Positions 1 to 7,925 of a stretch of DNA of 38,436 bases are shown piece after piece. The DNA lies in the NCBI GenBank assembly GCA_039111535.1, contig JBCCIM010000037.1, positions 1 to 38,436 of the forward strand. Direction: 5' to 3'. How positions within the stretch are numbered: the first letter of the stretch is position 1; each line of letters begins with the position of its first letter. Both the position numbers and the translations under genes were made by a program. The stretch comes from Bacteroidota bacterium. GTDB taxonomy: Bacteria; Bacteroidota; Rhodothermia; Rhodothermales; JAHQVL01. The notes beneath the pieces are model-generated. The model made no database searches, had not been told where the DNA came from, and worked only from the letters and a program-made list of their open reading frames with translations.

Positions 1-144
1 CGCTTGGCCTTTTTTTATTTAAATCTAATACCTCTAATTATTACGTTTTCTTACGATTATTTGATCTATTCTTGTTCATGAATGCAACGCGCACTATAAT
101 TCTTACGTAAAACTGCACAACTTGCTTAAAGACACAATAGATTG

Positions 145-744
145 ATGGAAACTGTATACCTTGTCAGCCTCCTCGTGGGCGGTTTTTTTGTATTGCTCTC
201 CGTTCTTGGAGGCGACTCAGAAGCCGACACAGATTTTGAGGCTGACATGGATGTCGACTTTGATGCTGAGTTAGATGTTGATCTGGACGTATCGTTAGAA
301 ACTGACCTGGGTGGCGACATAAGCGCCGGCCCTGGTTTCATCGACTTATTGTCTATCCGCGCCCTCTTCCTTTTTGCCGCGTTCTTCGGCCTCACAGGCT
401 ACGGCCTGACCTGGGTAGACACAAACAGCGTCTTCACGCTTGTCGCTGCAATTACTGTCGGACTCCTCGCCGGACTTGGTGGCAATTATGTCATCAAACG
501 GTTTGGCTATGCTGAAATATCGAGCGATGTTACGCTCAACGAATTAAAAGGCAAGACGGGTAAAGTGCTGCTGCCGTTCACTGCTGGTGAAAAAGGTAAA
601 ATTAGCGTTGTCGTAAAAGGCCATCAACTCCGCCTTGTTGCCAGGCCACTCGATGATAGCTCTGAAGAGTCGTTCCAGCAAGGCGAAGAGATAGTCGTTG
701 TGCGCACGAAGGACGGCGTTGTCGAAGTTGTAAAACCCACGTGA
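145..744 (+). CDS. NfeD-like membrane protein, partner of the downstream flotillin
   Basis: The product is a 199-aa membrane protein. A short hydrophobic N-terminus (about residues 1-22) is followed by a very acidic linker (about 25-58) of alternating Asp/Glu and hydrophobic residues. Two more hydrophobic segments follow (about 68-85 and 93-113). The soluble C-terminal part (about 125-199) is rich in Val, Lys and Gly, as expected of the OB-fold of NfeD proteins. NfeD proteins of the YuaF type are encoded beside flotillins and are thought to act with them in membrane microdomains; the next gene here is a flotillin. The start is taken as ATG 145; a TTG directly before it at 142 would add one residue. 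The acidic linker is not usual for the family. The family call rests on membrane topology, the C-terminal domain and gene context, so it is likely but not certain. Confidence 0.7.
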   Translation: METVYLVSLLVGGFFVLLSVLGGDSEADTDFEADMDVDFDAELDVDLDVSLETDLGGDISAGPGFIDLLSIRALFLFAAFFGLTGYGLTWVDTNSVFTLVAAITVGLLAGLGGNYVIKRFGYAEISSDVTLNELKGKTGKVLLPFTAGEKGKISVVVKGHQLRLVARPLDDSSEESFQQGEEIVVVRTKDGVVEVVKPT

Positions 745-748
745 CCTA

Positions 749-834
749 CGGGCCTACTGCCCGGTTTTAGATAAACGTGATTCCCTGACACCGGAGTATT
801 CCGGATACATGCGGGCCTGCTGCTGCTGTAGGCC
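749..834 (+). promoter_or_regulatory. Hairpin-rich spacer between the NfeD-like gene and the flotillin gene
   Basis: The 112-base gap contains three short perfect stems. CGGGC/GCCCG lies at 749-753 and 759-763 and is followed by GTTTTA. CCGGA/TCCGG lies at 791-795 and 800-804. GGCCT/AGGCC lies at 814-818 and 830-834. The first could be a weak terminator that lowers read-through, and the others could shape the flotillin leader. This is inferred from sequence symmetry only. Confidence 0.35.
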
Positions 835-842
835 ATAATCGT

Positions 843-850
843 AAGGAGGT
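843..850 (+). promoter_or_regulatory. Strong ribosome binding site of the flotillin gene
   Basis: AAGGAGGT is a nearly full match to the anti-Shine-Dalgarno sequence and ends 6 bases before ATG 857. It fixes the flotillin start and is much stronger than most starts in this window. Confidence 0.85.
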
Positions 851-856
851 CCATCT

Positions 857-2128
857 ATGGAAGCTGCATTTATTATTGCCGGCGCCATCATCTTCATCTT
901 CATGACTATTTTTGGCATTTTCAGGGCCAATCTGAAAATCTGTCAACCCAACGAAGTCCTCATTTTCAGTGGGCGCAATCGTCAACTAAGCGACGGCAGT
1001 ACCCTGGGCTACCGTGTTATCCGCGGCGGAAGAAGCTTCCGTTGGCCTATCATTGAACAGGTAGATCGGTTGGAATTGAATACCATCCCAATCGACCTGT
1101 CCGTTACCAATGCTTACTCAAAAGGGGGCATTCCACTAACAGTTCGCGCAATTGCCAACGTGAAAGTTGCCTCCAACGAGCCTGAGCTCAACAACGCGGT
1201 GGAACGCTTACTCGGTAAACCGCTTGGTGATATCCAGGTCATCGCCAAAGAAACCCTCGAAGGTAACCTGCGCGGCGTTTTGGCAACCCTTACACCCGAA
1301 GAGGTTAATGAGGACCGACTCAAATTTGCCCGCACCCTGCTTGATGAAGCTGATAACGACTTGAGTGCACTCGGCCTGCAGCTCGACACGCTTAAAATCC
1401 AGAGTGTCGAAGACGACCGGGGCTATCTCGATGCTATTGGTCGGCAAAGAACAGCACAAATTATCTCTGCTGCCGAAGTAACAGAAGCCCAGCAGAAGCA
1501 GCATGCCCGTCTGGCTGAAGCAACAGCAGACAAATCTATCGCAGAAGCGGAAAACGAAGTGCGTATTGTGAAAGCACAGTTAGCTGCAGAAGCCGAGGCA
1601 GAAGAAGCCAAAGTTAGTATTGCCGCAAAAGTTGCAGAGGCGCGCGCCGAGCAAGAGCTTGCTGAGCAGGAAATTACGCTGGCAGAGAAAAGGCAGCGCT
1701 CTTCGGTCATTGTGGCTGCAGAAGCAGAACGCATGGCCAAAGAAGAGATTGCCAAAGGTAATGCCGCGCGCATCCTCGAAGACGGCCAGGCAGAAGTGGA
1801 AGTGCTGCGCCGCAAACTTGAGCTATGGAACCAGGCCGGCCCAGATGCAGAGCGCCTCTTCCTGATTCAAATGTTGCCAGAAATCATCCAACAGGTTGTG
1901 AATACCGTTGATAACCTGCAGATTGACAAAATCACCGTGGTCGATAGCGGCACGGGCGGTAGTGGGGTGCCTGCCGTCTTCAATCAGATTGCGGGCGCTA
2001 CGCCTGCCCTGCTTGAAAGCCTTAAAGCATCCACCGGTGTGGATATTGCCGGCATGCTCAGTCAGGCCTCTCAAAACCAAACAGGGCCCTCCAATTCTAG
2101 CGGGGACCCTACAGGAAATGGTGATTGA
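857..2128 (+). CDS. Flotillin-like SPFH-domain protein
   Basis: The 423-aa product begins with a single membrane segment (about residues 3-22). An SPFH/band-7 domain (about 27-200) follows, then a long Ala/Glu-rich helical region (about 200-330) with the EAE-type heptads typical of flotillins. The tail is short and low in complexity, rich in Gly, Ser and Asn. Flotillins oligomerise on the inner face of the membrane and organise microdomains that hold signalling and transport proteins. The helical region contains runs such as AEAEAEEAKV. Start ATG 857 is fixed by a strong Shine-Dalgarno site. The preceding NfeD-like gene makes this a YuaF/FloT-type pair; at 423 aa it is shorter than FloT (about 509 aa, from memory). 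A strong terminator follows. Family assignment is secure; which flotillin subtype it is cannot be decided here. Confidence 0.9.
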   Translation: MEAAFIIAGAIIFIFMTIFGIFRANLKICQPNEVLIFSGRNRQLSDGSTLGYRVIRGGRSFRWPIIEQVDRLELNTIPIDLSVTNAYSKGGIPLTVRAIANVKVASNEPELNNAVERLLGKPLGDIQVIAKETLEGNLRGVLATLTPEEVNEDRLKFARTLLDEADNDLSALGLQLDTLKIQSVEDDRGYLDAIGRQRTAQIISAAEVTEAQQKQHARLAEATADKSIAEAENEVRIVKAQLAAEAEAEEAKVSIAAKVAEARAEQELAEQEITLAEKRQRSSVIVAAEAERMAKEEIAKGNAARILEDGQAEVEVLRRKLELWNQAGPDAERLFLIQMLPEIIQQVVNTVDNLQIDKITVVDSGTGGSGVPAVFNQIAGATPALLESLKASTGVDIAGMLSQASQNQTGPSNSSGDPTGNGD

Positions 2129-2153
2129 TGGCATAGCCAACGTTTAATGTGTG

Positions 2154-2214
2154 ACGTGCCGGACAGCCGCAGGCCCCTAACACGGGGCATAACAGCTTGT
2201 CCGGCACGTTTTTT
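2154..2214 (+). terminator. Rho-independent terminator after the flotillin gene
   Basis: A 12-base perfect stem pairs ACGTGCCGGACA (2154-2165) with TGTCCGGCACGT (2198-2209), followed by a T run ending at 2214. The long loop holds a second stem, GCCCC (2173-2177) with GGGGC (2184-2188). The T run is on the + side only, so it serves the flotillin operon rather than the convergent gene, whose stop codon lies at the edge of the T run. Confidence 0.85.
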
Positions 2215-3052
2215 AATATGACGTCCGTATCACGCGCGATTGCGCTACGCGTCCTACACCCGTCATGTCAACAGTAAACGATGCGCCAAAAATGTTGTCA
2301 TCGCCGGCATCAACCACCACCTGGGCTTCGTAGACAGCCGGGCGCACATGGGCGATATCTGCAACAATACGGTCAAAGCCACCCGGGAATACCCAATCAG
2401 CTTTGCCTTCAACGCGTTCTTTCAGGTTGCCGCCTGCATCATACAGTTCAAACCATACCTGCGGCTTCACAAGCATGTCTCCTGTATTTACCATCACAGC
2501 TTCCAACTGCTTGCTATTACGCTCCCCTTTCACTTTCACCACATTGATAGCTAAACCTGCGTCACCGGTGCCTTTAATTTCCGTTGCAATATCTGTCAAA
2601 CGGTGCCGGCTGTAAGGGCGCACAAATTCTGAGGCACCCAGCGCAACAACATCAACGGTGAGCGTGCTCCAGTAGGTGCCGGCGGGAGGCTCGGTGTCCA
2701 TGCGCAGGGGCACCACTACCTCATAAGGCACTCTAGTTACTTCACCAGCGCGAATCGTCATGCGCTGCACTTCATGCGTTACCCATCCGGCATTGGAGCG
2801 GTTTATGGTCTCAATTTTATTCCCCCGATCAACAGACGTCAGGGCAGATACCTCATCCTGGTAGATTTTGAGGGTTAGTACAGAATCTGTTTCATTGTGA
2901 ATCATCACAAAGCCGGTATACTGTTCACCGGGCAGCGCTTCTGCGCGCTGCATGGTTTCTCCTACCAGCGTAATTTGCGCAACCGCATAACCGGGAGCAA
3001 TGACAAGTGCACAAACCAGCAACATCAGCACAAATACCAATCGATGCTTCAT
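2213..3052 (-). CDS. Secreted protein of unknown function with an Ig-like N-terminal domain
   Basis: The 279-aa product has a clear signal peptide (residues 1-26, cleavage after AVAQ) and no other membrane segment. The mature protein is beta-rich. Its first domain (about 30-150) reads like the immunoglobulin-like fold of DUF916-type or chaperone-like surface proteins: a conserved-looking start (ETMQRAEALPGEQ), a central PPAGTYWSTLTV strand pair, and many short polar turns. A second beta domain fills the C-terminal half. Start ATG 3052 is preferred over an in-frame ATG 24 bases upstream because AAAGG (minus strand, 3065-3061) sits 8 bases before it and the signal peptide begins there. It stands alone, convergent with the flotillin operon. 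I do not recognise a specific function; a periplasmic or surface adhesin-assembly role is only a guess. Confidence 0.65.
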   Translation of the reverse strand: MKHRLVFVLMLLVCALVIAPGYAVAQITLVGETMQRAEALPGEQYTGFVMIHNETDSVLTLKIYQDEVSALTSVDRGNKIETINRSNAGWVTHEVQRMTIRAGEVTRVPYEVVVPLRMDTEPPAGTYWSTLTVDVVALGASEFVRPYSRHRLTDIATEIKGTGDAGLAINVVKVKGERNSKQLEAVMVNTGDMLVKPQVWFELYDAGGNLKERVEGKADWVFPGGFDRIVADIAHVRPAVYEAQVVVDAGDDNIFGASFTVDMTGVGRVAQSRVIRTSY

Positions 3053-3076
3053 CTTTTTTACCTTTTGGTAAGACAA

Positions 3077-3600
3077 TCGAAAGCAGGCTGTTTATATCCG
3101 ACACATAGAGGAGGCCTGGAGCTGTCTGCTTAGTTGCGCTGTGGGGATTCGCGCTTCAGTGGGGTCAAAACAGAGTCAGCTACTTACGTAATCGGCAAGA
3201 ATTGGCGTTTTGTAAGCCCCGACATGCACACAACCCGACTCGTTACACAATCGTTACACAATCATCAAAACCCACGCTCTTGTAAATTAGGGTCGCTTTA
3301 ATGCCGATTTTCGAGTGCCGAATGCCGAGTGGTTTTCCTTTTCTGCAAAAGACTCGCTATCTGTGCCGTAGTAGTGCAAAACAGAAGCACGGAAATACGA
3401 AAACACACAAAAGCTCGATCATGCTTCAAAACCTAAATTCGCCTCACCCCAAACTCCGCTCTCCAAACTCCGCTCTCCAAACTCCGCTGTAACACCTGCC
3501 CAACTCACAAACAAAAAAGAATCCATCCCCGTTTTTTCACGTAGACAGGGTTTATGTGTAACACACTGGACGCGGCTTGTATTTTTGCCCATGCATCACA
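3077..3600. other. Non-coding region with decayed short repeats
   Basis: This stretch of more than 500 bases carries promoters for the two divergent genes that flank it, but I see no convincing gene or RNA. It contains repetitive fragments: overlapping copies of GTGCCGAATGCCGAGTG-like words around 3315-3333, and three tandem 14-base units near 3449-3490. Short reading frames here have atypical composition and follow the repeats, so they are not called. Confidence 0.6.
3449..3490 (+). repeat. Three tandem 14-base repeats
   Basis: The unit CCAAACTCCGCTCT occurs at 3449-3462 and 3463-3476, with a third copy at 3477-3490 that differs by one base near its end. It lies about 125 bases before the likely start of the next gene and has no coding sense. 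Confidence 0.9.
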
Positions 3601-3615
3601 GAGTCTGAGGTCGTA

Positions 3616-6564
3616 TTGGAAACAGCACGTATACAACTAAACCACCGTATTTTCTTTTTGCTGTGCACTTTCCTGGTTGGTTTAAGCATCCAATCAGCGC
3701 AAGCACAGGGGTTCTCTTCATTCAACGGACGTAACCACCCTGAACTGGACTGGCAACAGGCTGAAACCGAGCACTTCAAAATCATGTATCCGGCACACCT
3801 CGCCGGCATCGAAATGCAGGCCGGCGTAATTGCAGAGACGACATACACGGCCCTCTCACAAAATCTGGACGTCACCTTTGACGAAAAAATCAGGATATAC
3901 CTGTCTGATGAAGACGAAATCCTGAACGGATTTGCGGTCTCGTTACTCGGATACACCAACATCTGGGTACACGTGAATGACGTTGCAGCTTCCTGGTCCG
4001 GTAATACCAAGTGGCTAAGAACCGTAATCTCTCATGAGCTGGCCCACCTGTTTCATGGCAAAGCTGTAAAAAGCCGGCTGGGACTTGCTGCTTATTTCCT
4101 CGGAGACCCAATGCCCAGCTTCTGGGCAGAAGGGCTGGCGCAATATGAAACTGAAAAATGGGATGCCAACCGCGGAGACAGGTGGCTGAGAACGGCTGTT
4201 CTCGACGACAAACTATCATACGAAGACGGACGATCAATCTGGAATGGCCGGCTGCTCTATGCATCAGGAAACTCACAACTGCGCTTCCTCGCCTCTCAAT
4301 ACGGCGATTCTACCATCACAAAAATCCTCAAACACAGGAAATACGCTGCATTCGGACGGTTTGCGCACCACGACTTTTTCACAGCATTTGAGGATGTAAC
4401 AGGCCAAGGCTATCGCACCTTTTACGAGGAATGGCGCCGGCACATGAATGTCTACTACAACACACTGGCTGGCCAAATGGAGTTGCCTGACTCCCTCGAT
4501 GCCAAACCCCTCAAACTGGGAGGCCAATACGTCTACGATATCAAATACAGTCCGGACACAACCCACGCAGCCGTATTGTCGCTCGCTTCAATTAGCCGGC
4601 CTGTTGTAAGGCTGCAAGTGATTCATCGGGAAACAGGCACCGCAAAAACGGTTGCTGATGGTAGCATTCGTGCCCCTATCGCCTGGCACCCGGAAGGCCG
4701 GCAGTTGGCCTTTACCCGCCGAACCCGTCAGAAAAACGGTGCGCTGATCAACGATCTGTTTGTGACCTCCCGAAATGGCAAGAACACAAAACGCCTGACC
4801 CGTGCGCGCCGCGCAAGTGCACCTGCCTTTTCACCAGACGGTACCCAACTGGCTTTTATTGGATCTGCAGGCGGTACCGCAAACGTATTCCTGTACAACC
4901 TGTCGACAGGCGAAGAAACGCCACTAACCACATTTACAGGCGATGTGCAGTTGGCATCACTCGACTGGCACCACGCGGCTAATATGCTTGTGGTAGGCAG
5001 ATTTGATGCAGATGGCGACCGCGACATCCTGCTCCTGAATCCGAAAACGGGCGAAGTAGCCACCATCTCACCAACAGGCACAGATGACCAGTATCCTGTT
5101 TGGAGTCCGGATGGCAAACAGATTGCCGTTACTTCGCTTAGTGATCGGGTGCCCAATGTGTTTATCTGGGACCTCGAAACGCGCACTCGCCGGCGGGCAA
5201 CCAATCTAATCACTGGCGCACAGGCCTTTGACTGGCTGCCGGCAGATTCTTTACATGCAAAGGGCACCCTCATCGTAACAACGAGCGCATCCAAACAACG
5301 AGATCGTGCTTACCGTATCGACGCAGCGCGCGTACCTTTTGAGACAGAAATTACTATACCTGCTTCCTATTCACGATGGACAACCCATACGCCAGGTGTA
5401 ACTATTCCGGCCACCGTCGATGCAGATGAATCGGTTATCACCAAAAGGAGTCCCTACAAGTCAATCAAGAACCTCGTCCACCTGTTTTCTTTTGGGCTAC
5501 CCTACTACAACAATGCCGACGATTGGGGCGTCATTGGCGCCACCTCGTGGACAGAGCCGCTCGGGCACCACACCTTCGGGGCCACAGCTTCACTTGCGCT
5601 CAAAAACACACGAGAAAACAGCTTCCTGCTGGCTACCTACGTAAACAACCAGTTGCGCCCAACCAGTACCTTAAGCGCGTACTCGTTATTGCCAACCGCA
5701 CGCGCCTATGGCAACAATTATTTGCTTGATGAAGTCTCTGGCGCAGACGTGACGTTTGACTGGCCACTCGACATCGCCGTGAAGCCTTACACAGGTACCC
5801 GGCTGGATTTACGGTTGCAATATGCGGCCATCGATCAGTTGAATCCGGAAGATTATGAATCGCTGCCGGCCGGCTTACTGCCCCCGCAGCAAGGAGAAAA
5901 GGCGGAATTACGACTAGGGTTCATCCGTAAAAAGCTGCGCCCCTACAGTGGCAATGTTGTCCATCCCCTTGATGGCCGGGGCATCAAGCTCCAGGTTGCA
6001 GTGAGTGACAAAATCTTTGGCGGTGATACCCGCTACTTACGGGCAGATGCTGCAGCTTATGCTGTACTGCCAACAATTCTGGCAAACAGGCTGTTTGTCT
6101 ATGGAAAGGCCACACTACTTAGTGGCAACACCTTTAATCAGGAACGCCCCGGGTTTGCTCGTTTTGATGATATTCAGATAACGGCGCCACAGTTTGGCAT
6201 CATGGCTTTTTCGGATGCGACTCGCGTACGTGGATACCGGGAATTTGCGTACGGCGATCGCGTGCTCTTTGGCACCGCCGAATACCGCATGCCTGTATTG
6301 CCCAGCTTGCAAACCACAATCCTGGGCCTCATTTCATTGCGTCAAACCACCCTCTCCGCATTTATAGATGCTGGCGCTGTCTGGGAAGATGGTGTGCGTA
6401 TCACGCGGCGTACAGGTGCCGGGATTGAAGCGAAAAATGCCCTTGTGATAGGCGGTGTATTGCAACTTATGCACGCGGTCGGGATTGCACAGCCCACATC
6501 CCAATTGGGAACGACTGACGATTATGAGGTTTATTACCGTGTGCGGGCGTCCTTGCCATTTTAG
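3616..6564 (+). CDS. Outer-membrane fusion: HExxH peptidase-like domain, TolB-type propeller, Omp85-like barrel
   Basis: A protein of about 982 aa with three parts. After a signal peptide ending in QSAQAQ comes a domain with the zinc-peptidase motif HELAH (cat codon at 4033) and a candidate third ligand in AEGLAQY (Glu codon at 4129), the arrangement of gluzincin-type peptidases. The middle part has repeated WD40/PD40 blades of the TolB kind, with motifs such as AWHPEGRQLAF, FSPDGTQLAF and VWSPDGKQIAV. The last third is beta-rich, carries an Omp85-like VRGY segment (near 6220), and ends in Phe like outer-membrane barrels. TTG 3616 is chosen because GAGG lies 5 bases upstream and the signal peptide follows; an upstream TTG at 3577 is possible. 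It stands alone. A surface or periplasmic protease tied to a barrel is inferred; the substrate is unknown. Confidence 0.8.
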   Translation: METARIQLNHRIFFLLCTFLVGLSIQSAQAQGFSSFNGRNHPELDWQQAETEHFKIMYPAHLAGIEMQAGVIAETTYTALSQNLDVTFDEKIRIYLSDEDEILNGFAVSLLGYTNIWVHVNDVAASWSGNTKWLRTVISHELAHLFHGKAVKSRLGLAAYFLGDPMPSFWAEGLAQYETEKWDANRGDRWLRTAVLDDKLSYEDGRSIWNGRLLYASGNSQLRFLASQYGDSTITKILKHRKYAAFGRFAHHDFFTAFEDVTGQGYRTFYEEWRRHMNVYYNTLAGQMELPDSLDAKPLKLGGQYVYDIKYSPDTTHAAVLSLASISRPVVRLQVIHRETGTAKTVADGSIRAPIAWHPEGRQLAFTRRTRQKNGALINDLFVTSRNGKNTKRLTRARRASAPAFSPDGTQLAFIGSAGGTANVFLYNLSTGEETPLTTFTGDVQLASLDWHHAANMLVVGRFDADGDRDILLLNPKTGEVATISPTGTDDQYPVWSPDGKQIAVTSLSDRVPNVFIWDLETRTRRRATNLITGAQAFDWLPADSLHAKGTLIVTTSASKQRDRAYRIDAARVPFETEITIPASYSRWTTHTPGVTIPATVDADESVITKRSPYKSIKNLVHLFSFGLPYYNNADDWGVIGATSWTEPLGHHTFGATASLALKNTRENSFLLATYVNNQLRPTSTLSAYSLLPTARAYGNNYLLDEVSGADVTFDWPLDIAVKPYTGTRLDLRLQYAAIDQLNPEDYESLPAGLLPPQQGEKAELRLGFIRKKLRPYSGNVVHPLDGRGIKLQVAVSDKIFGGDTRYLRADAAAYAVLPTILANRLFVYGKATLLSGNTFNQERPGFARFDDIQITAPQFGIMAFSDATRVRGYREFAYGDRVLFGTAEYRMPVLPSLQTTILGLISLRQTTLSAFIDAGAVWEDGVRITRRTGAGIEAKNALVIGGVLQLMHAVGIAQPTSQLGTTDDYEVYYRVRASLPF

Positions 6565-6689
6565 CCCAACTGGCTTGCGATGCGCTACAAACCGCCAGAA
6601 ATGCACAGTGCCCATCTGTAAAACACGCATTTTTTGCGCTTGGGAGCCGTTTACGGTACCTTGGCTATGATTAATTGATCTTCTTTACC

Positions 6690-7925
6690 ATGCGTTTGAC
6701 TCATCGCTTTTTGCTAGCGATCCGGGGGGCACTTTTTGTTTTTGTGCTACTTGTAGCCATTGGCTGCGAGTTTATCCAAAACCAATCTACCAGTGGTGCA
6801 GATTCCCTCGCCGTAGCTGACTCCAGTCTGGGGGTTGTTATTGACTCCCTTGAAAAGATGGTGCCGGCTCCGCTAGACTCCCTTGTCGCCGAGAACGCAC
6901 AGGCACAAAACAATGCTCAGGAGACGCCGCCAACACCTGCAGCACTTCCCGATACGCAAACAGTTGCTGTTTCAGCCACACTCCTCGACAGCCTCCTCCA
7001 CGAAGTATCTGCCCTCAGGTCTGCCGTACAACCAGATACAGCGGGCATAGCCGTCGACCCTGACCTGCAAGACCAACTCACCAATGCTGTAGGCGGCATC
7101 CAGAATCTCGGGCGCAACATCTTGCTCTCTATTCTAACGATTCTGCTGTTCTTCTATGTGATCCGCAGCATCTCCTGGACACTGGAACGCTTCTCAGAGC
7201 AAAGTGCCACGCGCCGGCTCTTCTTCAAACGACTAGTCCCGATTGTCCGCATATTGATGTGGACCCTCGCAATCTACATTATTCTGATTCACGTTTTCGC
7301 ACTGAAAGAGAGCCAGCTTATTTCAGCATGGACCGCCATTGGCCTCGCTGTTGGATTTGCCTCACAGGATATCCTGAAAAATATATTTGGTGGCATCATT
7401 ATCATCATCGACCAACCTTTTCAGGTTGGAGATAAAATAAATATCGGAGGCACGTACGGAGAAGTGACCTCCATTGGCCTCCGCTCGACACGTATTGTTA
7501 CGCCCGATGACAACCTGGTATCTGTACCAAACGCACAGGTGGTTGAAAGCCAGGTTGCCAATGCCAATGCCGGCGCACTCGATTGTCAGGTTGTAATAGA
7601 TCTCTATCTGCCCGGCTGGGTTGATGTGATCAAAGCAAAAAACATTGCTTACAATGCTGCGGCAAACTCAAACTACGTGTACCTCGAAAAGCCTATTGTG
7701 GTGAACGTGAAAGATGTCTTTAAAGAGACCTTCCTGACCCACCTTGCCGTGAAGGCATATGTTATCGACACACGCTATGAATTTGCATTCGCCAGTGATG
7801 TAACGGAGACAGCCAAAGCAGAATTCCAGCGCAACAACATGTTGATTCCGCTAACGAATATGCTGGCTGTAGGGCAGAAAGAATCTGAGAATGGTTCAGT
7901 GGACAGCGAGGTTGAGCCCCAATGA
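6690..7925 (+). CDS. MscS-family mechanosensitive channel
   Basis: The 411-aa product has an N-terminal hydrophobic segment ending in VAIGC, a polar low-complexity periplasmic stretch (about 28-140), two membrane helices, and then the MscS core. The pore helix region is clear (AVGFASQDILKNIFGG), followed by the beta domain signature FQVGDKI and the conserved SVPNAQV. MscS channels open under membrane tension and release solutes during hypo-osmotic shock. ATG 6690 is preferred to a TTG 15 bases upstream. The stop overlaps the next start by 4 bases (ATGA), so the two proteins are translationally coupled. The N-terminal Cys resembles a weak lipobox; if processed, the channel would be lipid-anchored, which is unusual. 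Confidence 0.9.
   Translation: MRLTHRFLLAIRGALFVFVLLVAIGCEFIQNQSTSGADSLAVADSSLGVVIDSLEKMVPAPLDSLVAENAQAQNNAQETPPTPAALPDTQTVAVSATLLDSLLHEVSALRSAVQPDTAGIAVDPDLQDQLTNAVGGIQNLGRNILLSILTILLFFYVIRSISWTLERFSEQSATRRLFFKRLVPIVRILMWTLAIYIILIHVFALKESQLISAWTAIGLAVGFASQDILKNIFGGIIIIIDQPFQVGDKINIGGTYGEVTSIGLRSTRIVTPDDNLVSVPNAQVVESQVANANAGALDCQVVIDLYLPGWVDVIKAKNIAYNAAANSNYVYLEKPIVVNVKDVFKETFLTHLAVKAYVIDTRYEFAFASDVTETAKAEFQRNNMLIPLTNMLAVGQKESENGSVDSEVEPQ

Noticed and set aside
126-395. Ser/Lys-rich frame on the minus strand across the NfeD-like gene
   Set aside because: It is the mirror of the Asp/Glu codons in the acidic linker; there is no ribosome site and no family pattern.
3301-3492. Open frame of 63 codons in the repeat patch
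   Set aside because: It consists largely of the tandem repeats and has no protein-like composition.
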